From an uncultured Collinsella sp. (GTDB taxonomy: Bacteria > Actinomycetota > Coriobacteriia > Coriobacteriales > Coriobacteriaceae), in NCBI GenBank assembly GCA_934621295.1, contig CAKTVB010000006.1:35765-99764 (forward strand): 64,000 bases of DNA. The letters run 5' to 3'. Under the pieces are notes generated by a model that was given only the letters and a program-made list of their open reading frames with translations, ran no database searches and had not been told where the DNA came from. The position numbers were made by a program, and so were the translations under genes. Positions 31,993 to 40,554 of the stretch are shown piece after piece (position 1 is the first letter of the stretch; each line of letters begins with the position of its first letter).

Positions 31993-33666
31993 TTATGCCT
32001 CGGGATGATTCTCTTCCCAGCTCTTGTCTTTGTCCTTCTCGACGATCGCGTCGTCTGCAAAGCGCGTGGGCTTGGTGAGGTTGCGCGGCTTGTAGCCTTC
32101 CATGAACTTGTCGCGACCAAAGCTATCGGGGATAGCCACCGGGTAGACACCCGTAAAGCAAGCGTCGCAGTAGCCGCCCTCGGGCATGCACTTGAGCAGG
32201 CCCTCGACCGAGAGGAACGCCAAGGAGTCGGCACCGATGAACTCACAGATCTCGTCGACCGTCTTGTTGGCGCTGATCAGCTGCTGCTGGACATCGGTGT
32301 CGATGCCGTAGAAGCACGGCCAAATGACCTCGGGCGAGTTGATGCGCACGTGGATTTCTTTGGCGCCGGCACCGCGCAGCATCTTGACGAGCTGCACCAT
32401 GGTGGTGCCGCGCACGATGGAGTCGTCGATAACCACAATGCGCTTGCCCTCGATGTTGTCTTTGAGCGGGTTGAGCTTCATGCGCACGCCCATGGCGCGC
32501 AGCTCCTGCGTGGGCTCAATAAAGGTGCGGGCAACGTAGCGGTTCTTGATGAGGCCCTCGCCATAGCGAATACCGCTCTCGTGGGCAAAGCCCTCCGCCG
32601 GAGGCATGCCGGAGTCGGGCACGCCAATGACCATGTCGGCGTTGACGGGCGACTCGATGGCGAGCATGCGGCCCATGTCGTAACGGCAGGCATAGACGCT
32701 CTTGCCGTTCATGATGGAGTCGGGGCGAGCAAAATAAACCTGCTCGAAGATGCAGTTTGCCGACTTTTCCGCCGCCGGCACGCCTTGCTCGGAAACAAGG
32801 CCCTCGGCGTTGATGCGCAAAATCTCACCCGGGCGAATGTCGCGAACGTACTCGGCACCCACGATGTCGAGAGCGCAGGTCTCGGAAGCGACAACCCAGC
32901 CGCCTGCCGTAGCGACCTCGGGCACGGGCTCGCTCGCCTCGGTGCTCTCCTCGAGCGAGGGAAGCTTGGCAGCTGCCTTGAGGTCGGCCTGATCAAGACC
33001 GCCATCCACGAGCTTGCCCAGCACGAGCGGACGAATGCCGTGCGGGTCGCGGAAGGCGTAGAGGGAGCTTTCGTTGATGAGGGTCATGGCGTAACCGCCG
33101 CGCACGAGCTCCATGGTCTTGCGAATGCCCTCGCGCAAATGGCCGGTGCGCTGGGTGAAGTAGCCGATGAGCTTGGTGGCCACCTCGGAGTCGGAATTGG
33201 AGAGGAACGGAACACCCAGCTCGATGAGCTGGCGGCGCAGCTCGTCGGTATTCACCAGAGTGCCGTTATGCGCGAGCGCAATGATAACCTCGTTGATGGT
33301 GGAGAGGTGCGGCTGCGCAGCCTCCCAGCTCTTGGCGCCAGCCGTACCATAACGCACATGTCCCACTGCAAGCTGACCGGTAAGCGTAGAGAGATCGGCG
33401 TTGGAGAACACCTGGCCGCAAAGGCCCAGGTCCTTGCGCACCATAACGGTGCCGCCGTCGCCCACCGCGATACCTGCCGACTCCTGACCGCGATGCTGCA
33501 GCGCACGCAAGCCAAAATACGTCAAACGAGCAACATCGCGCTTTGGCGCCCAAACACCAAAAACACCGCACTCCTCGTGCAGCTGATCCCTATCTTCGTC
33601 CAGCTGCTCCGGCTCGGACACACGTCCTGCGGCGGCCTGGGCCGCATGGATGGTTTCTTGAGACAT
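31993..33666 (-). CDS. purF: Amidophosphoribosyltransferase
   Basis: The 557-residue enzyme catalyses the first committed step of purine synthesis. An N-terminal propeptide of about 32 residues precedes the nucleophilic Cys in HEECGVFGVW; the glutaminase domain has LRALQHRGQESAG, and the PRPP-binding loop is VVIDDSIVRGTTM. The length and the propeptide match the B. subtilis type, which usually carries an Fe-S cluster. GAGGGGAT precedes ATG 33666. It begins the purF-purM-purN operon. Confidence 0.95.
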   Translation of the reverse strand: MSQETIHAAQAAAGRVSEPEQLDEDRDQLHEECGVFGVWAPKRDVARLTYFGLRALQHRGQESAGIAVGDGGTVMVRKDLGLCGQVFSNADLSTLTGQLAVGHVRYGTAGAKSWEAAQPHLSTINEVIIALAHNGTLVNTDELRRQLIELGVPFLSNSDSEVATKLIGYFTQRTGHLREGIRKTMELVRGGYAMTLINESSLYAFRDPHGIRPLVLGKLVDGGLDQADLKAAAKLPSLEESTEASEPVPEVATAGGWVVASETCALDIVGAEYVRDIRPGEILRINAEGLVSEQGVPAAEKSANCIFEQVYFARPDSIMNGKSVYACRYDMGRMLAIESPVNADMVIGVPDSGMPPAEGFAHESGIRYGEGLIKNRYVARTFIEPTQELRAMGVRMKLNPLKDNIEGKRIVVIDDSIVRGTTMVQLVKMLRGAGAKEIHVRINSPEVIWPCFYGIDTDVQQQLISANKTVDEICEFIGADSLAFLSVEGLLKCMPEGGYCDACFTGVYPVAIPDSFGRDKFMEGYKPRNLTKPTRFADDAIVEKDKDKSWEENHPEA

Positions 33667-33707
33667 GCTATCCCCTCATGACTCTATGCGTTGGCGTTTA
33701 CCAACCC

Positions 33708-33713
33708 ATTATA
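33708..33713 (-). promoter_or_regulatory. Candidate -10 box of purF
   Basis: A perfect TATAAT lies on the minus strand, 42 bases upstream of the purF start codon. No convincing -35 is present at standard spacing. Confidence 0.4.
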
Positions 33714-33765
33714 CGCACAGGTACGACGGCAAACGGACGGCAACGGAGCCTCTCGAGAAGCTTAG

Positions 33766-33799
33766 AAAAAAGTCCGCACCCTCAAACGAGGATGCGGAC
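33766..33799 (-). terminator. Strong intrinsic terminator of the surface-protein gene
   Basis: GTCCGCA/TGCGGAC arms, extended inward by TCCTC/GAGGG, are followed by TTTTTT on the minus strand. It terminates the LPKTG protein region ending at 33840 and insulates purF. Confidence 0.85.
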
Positions 33800-33839
33800 C
33801 ATGATTTGAATGCGAATTGATGCTCAAGCTCAAAGCTTG

Positions 33840-35329
33840 TTACTTCTTGCGACCCTTGAGCACAACGACGCCAGCAACGATGCAAATAACAGCCACAACC
33901 GCAACTCCACCGATGATCATCATGGAGTTGTCGCCCGTCTTGGGCAAGGCCTGACCGGTGGGTTTCTTGCCCGTCTGGTCTTGTCGGCAGGTTTGGTATC
34001 GGAAGGCTTAGGAGCGGGCTCATCCTTCTTCCACTGGGCAAACAGCGTTACCGGAGCGGTGAGCTCAACTTTGGCGCCAGCCTCATAGCTCGTGCCGGAA
34101 CCGTCCGCTGCCGTGTTCCAGCCCACAAAGGAATAGCCCTTGCGTACCGGCTTATCGGCCGTAACCTCAGTCTCGGTAACGTGCACGACGGTGGCGAAAT
34201 CGGCGGTCTGCTTGTCCGTGGAACCGTTCAGGTCGTAGGTGAGGTCGTAAGCCTTCTCCTCGGTCGGGCCTTCCGTGTAACCACAGTATTTGCAGGTCTT
34301 GGTCGCCTTGTAGGTCCAGGTGCCGGCGCCATCAGAGGTCCAGTCGGTGCAGGTGACCTCGAAGGCCTTGTCGTGCTCGCCGTCGGTGTAGGAGTGGGTC
34401 TTCATCTCGCCTTTGAACGTCGTCTCGTCTTTTTTGGACCACACGAGAGTGCCGCCAATGTAGACATCGGTGCGGCCGGTGTCGTTGTCCGACTTGCCGC
34501 CAAAGCCAAAGAGCTGCGAGCACGTGGTGTTATCACGCGCCGCCGTAACCGTGTTGTCGCCGGTGATGTTGAGGATGTACTTATACGAACCCATATTCGA
34601 GTCGTTGATATTCAGCGCCTGCTTGCCATAAATCGTTGAGTTAAATTTGCAGTTCTTCACGTTGACGGTGATGTTATGCTTGCCAGCACTGGCATCGGTG
34701 TAGACGTTGATGACCTTGCCGCTTGCGTTAAAAGTGCAGTTATCGAACGTCATGGTTGGCGAGCTGTACGTCCAGAGAGCGTAGTCGAAAATCGGAGGAT
34801 TGAACGTCGTGTTTTTAAACTCCGCTGATTCATACCCCCAGTAGAAGGTCTTGCCGTTAATGACACAATTGTCAACGACGGTCTTATTGGCACGGATAAA
34901 GCCAAGGTAGTCAACCTTGCCGGAACGCAGCGTCATGTTCTCGAACGTCACGGTACCAGCGCCATCAAACGAGTAGTCGCCGTTATACTCAGTGCCATAG
35001 TTGGCGGGATCGGGTACAATCGCACCGATGTTCCAAGCGGTCTTATCGGCGCCCAGACCCCTGAACGTAAGGTCCTTGCCCTTAGTGCTGCCCGCAGAGT
35101 CCACCTTGTACAGCGTATAGTTGCCCTCGGGAAGCAGGATGGTGTCGCCACTTTGAGCCGCAGCGGTAGCGGTGGCCAGGTCATCATAGGTCATACGCGT
35201 TTTTTCATTGGTAATCTTCGTGACGGTCGCTCCATCAGCATATGCCGGCGCGGCAAGGACGCCCACCGAGAGCGCCACGGCACACGCCGCCACGGCGAGT
35301 CTGCGGATCCCCTTCATCAATTGCTTCAT
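33840..35329 (-). pseudogene. Beta-helix/InlB-repeat surface protein with frameshift before its LPKTG anchor
   Basis: From ATG 35329 (GGAG nine bases upstream) the frame encodes a signal peptide (MKGIRRLAVAACAVALSVGV ... AYA). It continues with about 290 residues rich in Asn/Thr strand repeats that look like a right-handed beta-helix, and one Listeria-Bacteroides (InlB B) repeat with the YSFVGWN and LFAQWKKD hallmarks. This frame ends at a TGA at 33920. A different frame, displaced as if one base were missing near 33971-33985, encodes GKKPTGQALPKTGDNS, a hydrophobic helix and the KGRKK tail, ending at 33840. The sorting signal is therefore out of frame, so the protein as read would be secreted, not wall-anchored. 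A sequencing error, a true mutation or phase variation are all possible. Confidence 0.75.
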
Positions 35330-35367
35330 TCTCACACACTCCAAACGTTTTCTTGAAGCACATCAAA

Positions 35368-35403
35368 AGCCGGAGAGGAGGACTATCATCCCCCCCCCCG
35401 GCT
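35368..35403 (-). repeat. C10/G10 homopolymer inside a hairpin upstream of the surface-protein gene
   Basis: A run of ten C (35390-35399) lies 61 bases upstream of the ATG at 35329. AGCCGG/CCGGCT arms enclose it, so on the minus strand the ten G form part of the ascending stem, which is followed by TTTTG. The element could be a terminator of the upstream remnant and also a length-variable regulatory tract in the leader. Confidence 0.7.
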
Positions 35404-35470
35404 AAAATTACTGCATATATGCCGTCACACTACCATAACGTGACAGCAATTTGTGACAACAGGCGGTCTT

Positions 35471-35677
35471 TTACCGTTGACCTTTGCGAACCTTACGTCC
35501 AGCCGCAACAATGCAAACGATTGCCACAGCAGTGGCGGCAAAGACGGCAGCCATGGCGCCGTCGCCCGTCTTGGGCAGGTTGGGCCTCTCAGGCATGGGA
35601 ACGTCGGCGGGTTTGTTGCACGTGCGCTCCTTGACGTCACCCGCGCTTTCGTCTGAAGTCGCGCTGTTGTCGGGCAC
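35471..35677 (-). pseudogene. Orphan C-terminal LPKTG sorting-signal fragment
   Basis: The minus-strand frame encodes about 45 polar residues, then RPNLPKTGDGAMAA, a hydrophobic segment and a KVRKGQR tail. This is a complete cell-wall sorting signal with no signal peptide or body in front. The frame is closed by a TAA about 25 bases upstream of the GTG at 35677, and there is no ribosome site. It is most simply the remnant of a deleted surface-protein or pilin gene. Confidence 0.6.
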
Positions 35678-35870
35678 CGGACGGTATTTATTTTTCTGCT
35701 GTTAAAAGGGGAAATAATAGCCCGTATAACGCACGGAGAGGATCTTTTTTACCTCGCCACAGCGCATAGTAGGTGGAGCAACAAGCTCACAAGCGCGGCC
35801 GATAATCTGAAATTAAACGCGAGCAAACCCAACGTGTCAAAAGCTTCAACTTTGCGGGGAGCCGCCCATT

Positions 35871-36188
35871 CTATGAAATGAGTCCCGCCTTTCGTGCTGC
35901 CTCGAGAATCTCGTCACCATACTTGGTAACGCAATAGGTGTTTTCGAGCTGACCGCCGTTTTCCATGCGATTGGCGCTCACCGTCAGGTAACCCGCTTCC
36001 TCACACGAAGCGAGGGCACGGCGTGCCGTATCGAGACTCACGTCCAGCTCGTCTGCAAACGAACGAATCGAAGCGCTTACGCCGTGGTTCGATGCTCCGC
36101 TGCGCGCCTTTACCAACGCCAGCACATGAACGTCTCGATCGCGAACCACGATATCAACAGGCACTTTTAGCGTAACTTTCTTAGACAT
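35871..36188 (-). CDS. Small winged-helix DNA-binding protein
   Basis: The 105-residue protein starts MSKKVTLKVPVDIVVRDRDV and continues with a winged-helix module (ASIRSFADELDVSLDTARRALASCEEAGYLTV). It ends with a beta-wing (GGQLENTYCVTKYG) and a short helix. ATG 36188 has GAGGAG seven bases upstream. It lies between the LPKTG remnant and a 600-base non-coding region with a C9 tract, so a role in controlling the surface locus is possible. No enzyme domain is present. Family identity beyond winged helix is unknown. Confidence 0.75.
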   Translation of the reverse strand: MSKKVTLKVPVDIVVRDRDVHVLALVKARSGASNHGVSASIRSFADELDVSLDTARRALASCEEAGYLTVSANRMENGGQLENTYCVTKYGDEILEAARKAGLIS

Positions 36189-36792
36189 GCTTCCACTCCT
36201 CAACTGCATTTTGGCTTCTATCCAGCTTGCTGCAAAAGCCATGAGGGGAGGAATGACGGTCCCGGGTGGCGTCTATCAATTGACCCACAAAAAACAATCG
36301 GTCCAGAAAAATCGTTGAACTACAGGTCGATTTTGAAGACCCCCCCCCATTATTTAATTCGATGGTTACCATGCGATCGACCGTCCGTCTTTCTTGCTCA
36401 GTTACGCCTTCGTGCATGCCTTATATAACACTCCAGCTTGGCATTTTTATAAATTCTAGTGCACCAGCAGCAGCTTTCATTTTTCGAATCGGCGCATCGC
36501 AGTTATGCCCTTGGTGAGAAATGCAAAGGGGCGTTGCCTCTTTTAGAAAGTGACCCATTTGCGCCGATTTGCAAAATGCCACATCAAAGCTAGTGTGAGA
36601 ATGACTCAATTCCGCTCTTCGCAAGACATATGGGGATTAATTTCGCCACCCCCCGAGTGCAGTATACACATAATCTTCATATACTATCAACCATCACGTT
36701 GCCTTTTGCGACCCCGCACGCACCGTGCGGAACGCTCTCTTAGATGAGCTACCATATAGGTCACGTCTGATGTGTATAAAAAAGGAGGGCAT
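36189..36792. other. Non-coding region with C9 tract and small hairpin
   Basis: No supported gene lies in these 600 bases, which are clearly more AT-rich than the flanks. A run of nine C lies at 36340-36348, and a perfect 7-base-stem hairpin (CCGCACG-CAC-CGTGCGG) at 36714-36730. Short frames here lack ribosome sites. The region must hold the promoters of the winged-helix gene (minus) and of the membrane-protein gene (plus). Confidence 0.6.
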
Positions 36793-38046
36793 ATGGCGCG
36801 CAATATGCTTGATCCAAAGATCGTCACCGAATCGGAAAAGAGAGAGCTTCCCCTCTTCATTAAAATCTATGGCGGCCTTTGCATCGCCTCCGGCATCGTC
36901 TCGATTCCGGTCTATCTGATGTTCTTTGGCTACATCGCCCAGCAGCTTGCCCAAAACCCCGATGCCGTAACCATTGGCACCAATCCGCTTGTTGCCCTCA
37001 TCATCGCCATCGTTGGCATCTCGTTTGCCGTCCTCGACACCGTGGCTCTTATCGTCTTTGGCGCCTCGCTTATCAAGAATCGTCGTCGTCACGCTGCTCG
37101 CTGGTCATACGCGCTTATCGTTGTTACCATCGTTCAGATCATCATCGATATGATGCTCAGCGGCATCGGGTCGCACCTCATCCGACCTGCCGTGCAGCTC
37201 ATCATTCTCATCACGCTCTCGGTCACCGTCGATCCATCGCTTCGTCAGGAACGCGAGCTGCAGCGCCGCCTGCGCAACATGATCAATCGCGAGGCCGCAC
37301 GCGACACCATGCTCGGCCGCGACGAGACAGGTGAGGGATTCATTCGCCTCAACTTTTTCAACTTGTTCTGGGTCTTTGTAGCCTGCAGCATCATCGGCTT
37401 GGTGCTCGAAACCATCTGGCACATGGTTGTGGTGGAGCCGGGCGTTTACCAAGATCGCGCCGGCCTCCTCTTTGGCCCGTTCTCACCCATCTATGGCTTT
37501 GGCGCCCTGCTCATGACGGTTGCGCTCAACCGCTTCTACAAGAAGAACCCCCTTATCATCTTTATGGTAAGCGCCTGTATCGGAGCACTTTTTGAGGTTG
37601 CCGTTGCCTGGTTCTTGCAGGTATCGTTTGGTGTTGTTGCCTGGGATTACAACCATATGCGCCTCTTTGGCATGCCCGACCCCATCGCCGTGCTCTTTGG
37701 CGGTCGCACGTGCACAATGTTCGCAGGCATCTGGGGTTGCCTGGGCCTCGCATGGATTCGCGTGCTCTTGCCGCGCCTGCTCAAACTCATCAACCGCATT
37801 CCCTGGACCTGGCGCTATTCGCTTACGGCCATCTGTACGATTCTTATGCTTATCGACGGCGTCATGACCCTTCAGTCACTCGATTGCTGGTTCGAACGCG
37901 TAAGCGGCCTTGCCCCGCAAACGCACGTCGAACAGTTCTACGCCGCTCATTTTGACGACGATTACATGCAGCATCGCTTCCAAAGCATGACAATCACACC
38001 GCAAGATACCAGCCGCGTGCTCAGCGCCGAGGACACCACCGCGTAA
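36793..38046 (+). CDS. CmpB-like (PF06541) multi-pass membrane protein
   Basis: The 417-residue protein has about eight to nine hydrophobic segments. The second half carries the CmpB/'ABC-transporter type IV' pattern: NLFWVFVACSIIGLVLETIW, YQDRAGLLFGPFSPIYGFGA, and WDYN with a following LFGGRTCTMFAGIWG. ATG 36793 follows AAGGAGGG with four bases of spacing. The N-terminal 170 residues add four extra helices. Function in this family is not established despite the annotation name; no ATPase gene is adjacent. A bidirectional hairpin follows. Confidence 0.82.
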   Translation: MARNMLDPKIVTESEKRELPLFIKIYGGLCIASGIVSIPVYLMFFGYIAQQLAQNPDAVTIGTNPLVALIIAIVGISFAVLDTVALIVFGASLIKNRRRHAARWSYALIVVTIVQIIIDMMLSGIGSHLIRPAVQLIILITLSVTVDPSLRQERELQRRLRNMINREAARDTMLGRDETGEGFIRLNFFNLFWVFVACSIIGLVLETIWHMVVVEPGVYQDRAGLLFGPFSPIYGFGALLMTVALNRFYKKNPLIIFMVSACIGALFEVAVAWFLQVSFGVVAWDYNHMRLFGMPDPIAVLFGGRTCTMFAGIWGCLGLAWIRVLLPRLLKLINRIPWTWRYSLTAICTILMLIDGVMTLQSLDCWFERVSGLAPQTHVEQFYAAHFDDDYMQHRFQSMTITPQDTSRVLSAEDTTA

Positions 38047-38109
38047 GGGGACACGCCGTCTCGAACCCCAATAGCCGCCAAGCGAGAACCGTACCGAGCG
38101 GCGTTATAG

Positions 38110-38145
38110 GAAAAGGCATCGACCTGCGCCGATGCCTTTCCTTTT
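38110..38145. terminator. Bidirectional intrinsic terminator between convergent genes
   Basis: AAAGGCATCG/CGATGCCTTT arms with an eight-base loop carry T-rich flanks on both strands. The element lies between the CmpB-like gene (plus) and the sortase gene (minus). Confidence 0.75.
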
Positions 38146-38179
38146 GCATATTTCCGAGCAAGAAAACGAGCTGTAGCGG

Positions 38180-39784
38180 TTAATTCGAAGTACTCTGCGC
38201 ATCGACGCGCGATTGGGTTTCCACCACCGTGCACACCATGGAGGCGCGCGTGGTGCGCGGGATGATCTCGCCCGCACAGGTCACCAACGTCAGTACCTGC
38301 TTGGCTTCGGCAATATCCTCTTTGGCAGTGCTCGACGTTGCCTTTGCATAGCCAAGCATGTCCGTAAGGTACTCGGTGAGCGTTTTGTCGGAGCCCTCAA
38401 ACGTGGTGCGTCGAGCGTCGGTGTAGGTATCCTCAACCTGAGCGGTGAACATCGGCTTGAGTACATAGGTGGTGTCGCGGGTGATGTAGTACACCTTGCC
38501 GATCTTATCGAACTCATCTTGATTGAGCGTGTTGTCGATCGCCTTGAACATCGAGCCATCGTTCATGTGGTGTCCGTAGATGGTGGTCTGTTCATCCACC
38601 AGACCCGGCGCGGTGTCGTCCATGTCCATGAAGATGGTGCCCGAGCCATTGCCCGAAGTATCAAAAAGCCTGCTCAGATAGGTCGTGTTGTTGTTGGTCT
38701 GAACCACCGGGTAATTGATCACCGTGCCCGGGACATAGATCCAGCCCACGATATCCGGATTGATCTGTGCCAAGGCGTTGAAGTCCACGCTGGGTACATC
38801 ATCGCCGTCATCACCCTTGACGGCGTACTGTTCGAGCTGCTTGTAGCACGACTGCGCCTCTTGGTAACCCATCTGAGCCTTGATGAACAACCCGCCGGCA
38901 ACCAACAGAAGAACTACGCCCACGATGATGAAAACAAGGGGCAATACCTGCTTTTTCTTGCGCGGGGGACGTCCGTCGCCACGACCGCCCACGCGGCCGC
39001 GCTCCGGAGTGCGAGGAGGCACGCCACCCGCACCGCGCGCCGGGCGAGTCTGCTGTGCGGAAGACTGATGCATGGATACAGCGGCCACAGGGGTAACTCC
39101 CTTCGGGGGTGTTATCTGGTTTTGCGAAGCGCGAGGCGCCTGTACGGGAATCCGGGCAGTAACAGCTGCAGCGCCATTCGATGCCGGCGCGGTCGCGGGC
39201 GGCATGGAACGCACGTCGAATCCTCTATGCGCCGGTGCCTCATCGGGCTCGGCGACCTCGGGATGATACGCAAAGGGATCAAAAGCCGGAGCCGCTGTAG
39301 GCGCGGGCACCGAGGGCTTTGTTTGAGGAGCCTGCGGAACGGCAGCGCTCGAGGACGCCGGGGGCATCGGACGCGGAGCGGGTTGATTTGCCGCGCGAGA
39401 TACCGTGACCGCGCTTGTTGAAGACGCGCCGCGCGATGCTGCGATGCGCATGAACTCGGCCGTCTCCCAAGCAGAAGGATTGCTCGTTAATGCGGAGGGA
39501 TGCGAGGGCAATGTCACCGGTTTGGGCGCAATCTGCGCCGCCACCTGCGCGGCGGAGGGCTGCTCGGCTTTGGGCGACGTCGCAAAGCGCGCACCCACAG
39601 GACGAGGTGTCCATGCAGGCTCGAAGGCGTCTACCGCAGCCTTTGAATCAGGCATGGCCGAAGAAGCAACCGGAGCGGATGCAAAATGCGAGCCGACCTT
39701 AACCATGCGCACGCGCGATTGTCCCGCCACATGACGGCCACCCGGCATAGCGCCTCCTCTATCGGTATGTGCCACATCGGCCAT
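38180..39784 (-). CDS. Class B sortase with long Pro/Ala-rich cytoplasmic extension
   Basis: This 534-residue protein is about twice the usual sortase length. Roughly the first 275 residues are low-complexity Ala/Pro/Ser/Gln with basic patches. One transmembrane helix follows at about 279-302, then a class B sortase domain containing TIYGHHMNDGSMF (catalytic His), LTLVTCAGE (catalytic Cys) and RTTRASMV (Arg). The ATG at 39784 follows GGGGAAGA; 39796 is the alternative. The catalytic part lies outside the membrane and should join LPxTG- or NPQTN-like signals to the wall or to pili. LPKTG proteins are encoded nearby at 33840 and 35471. The extension may mediate protein contacts (inference). Confidence 0.9.
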   Translation of the reverse strand: MADVAHTDRGGAMPGGRHVAGQSRVRMVKVGSHFASAPVASSAMPDSKAAVDAFEPAWTPRPVGARFATSPKAEQPSAAQVAAQIAPKPVTLPSHPSALTSNPSAWETAEFMRIAASRGASSTSAVTVSRAANQPAPRPMPPASSSAAVPQAPQTKPSVPAPTAAPAFDPFAYHPEVAEPDEAPAHRGFDVRSMPPATAPASNGAAAVTARIPVQAPRASQNQITPPKGVTPVAAVSMHQSSAQQTRPARGAGGVPPRTPERGRVGGRGDGRPPRKKKQVLPLVFIIVGVVLLLVAGGLFIKAQMGYQEAQSCYKQLEQYAVKGDDGDDVPSVDFNALAQINPDIVGWIYVPGTVINYPVVQTNNNTTYLSRLFDTSGNGSGTIFMDMDDTAPGLVDEQTTIYGHHMNDGSMFKAIDNTLNQDEFDKIGKVYYITRDTTYVLKPMFTAQVEDTYTDARRTTFEGSDKTLTEYLTDMLGYAKATSSTAKEDIAEAKQVLTLVTCAGEIIPRTTRASMVCTVVETQSRVDAQSTSN

Positions 39785-39813
39785 GCTCTTCCCCATTTCT
39801 CAAGATGTCGAGT

Positions 39814-40278
39814 TTAAGCCTCGGCCATCTCGCGCTTCATGTTCTCAATCACCGTACGGTACTCGGGCATCGCGGCGCCCAGAATCTGAGTAGCGAAAAT
39901 CGCCGCGTTCTTGGAACCGTTGATGGCAACGCAGGCAACCGGCACGCCGGAGGGCATCTGCACCATCGAAAGGAGCGAATCGAGGCCGCCAAGATCGGAC
40001 GTCTTCATAGGCACGCCGATAACGGGCAGCGGCGTGAAGGCAGCAACAACACCACCCAGGTGAGCAGCCTTGCCAGCCGCGGCGATAATCACCTTGATGC
40101 CACGGTCGGCTGCGGTAGCCGCCCACTCATGCACCTTGTCGGGAGTACGATGCGCCGAAGCAATAACCAGCTCGTACGGAACGCCCAGGCGCTCAAGCTC
40201 CGCAGTGCACCCCTCCATGGTAGGAAGATCGGACTTGGAACCCATGATGATACCGACAACGGGCGTTTTCTCTGCCAT
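39814..40278 (-). CDS. purE: N5-carboxyaminoimidazole ribonucleotide mutase
   Basis: This is a class I PurE of about 154 residues with GIIMGSKSDLPTM, VIASAHRTPD, IIAAAGKAAHLGGVVA and PVACVAINGSKNAAIFA. ATG 40278 has GGAGG seven bases upstream and is preferred over 40284, where the ribosome site would be one base away. No purK is adjacent. The 276-base gap upstream holds a long GC-rich hairpin (40424-40455) without a U-tract and no gene. Confidence 0.95.
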   Translation of the reverse strand: MAEKTPVVGIIMGSKSDLPTMEGCTAELERLGVPYELVIASAHRTPDKVHEWAATAADRGIKVIIAAAGKAAHLGGVVAAFTPLPVIGVPMKTSDLGGLDSLLSMVQMPSGVPVACVAINGSKNAAIFATQILGAAMPEYRTVIENMKREMAEA

Positions 40279-40423
40279 ATACATGCCTCCAGATTGAGAG
40301 CGGCTGCGCGGATGTCCGCGCCCCTTAACTACAACGTGTTCAGTATAGACGCGCTAGGCGATATCGGGCAGGTTGCCGTAGCTTTTCCCCAATCGGCGCC
40401 GCGAAAGCGTCTGATACGCAACA

Positions 40424-40455
40424 GCGAGGACCCGCACTCGCGCACGGATCCTCGC
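40424..40455 (-). other. GC-rich hairpin between carB and purE
   Basis: GCGAGGATCCG/CGGGTCCTCGC arms pair with one bulge on the minus strand, but no T-run follows. It could be a factor-dependent or stabilising hairpin. Confidence 0.35.
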
Positions 40456-40554
40456 CGTCATCGTAGCGCCCAGAAAAGGCGCCTTTCATTATTGAGTCAC
40501 GATCGAACTATCGACGTATGTGTCAATCAATCACGAATGTACGCGCCCGATACC

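Noticed and set aside
31327..33681. 784-codon plus-strand frame opposite purM/purF
   Set aside because: It is antisense to purF and purM; composition is shadow-like and there are no domains.
36181..36417. 78-codon minus-strand frame containing the C9/G9 tract
   Set aside because: It ends just inside the winged-helix gene start, but has no convincing ribosome site or family. Considered as a contingency reading frame, but support is too weak to list as a gene.
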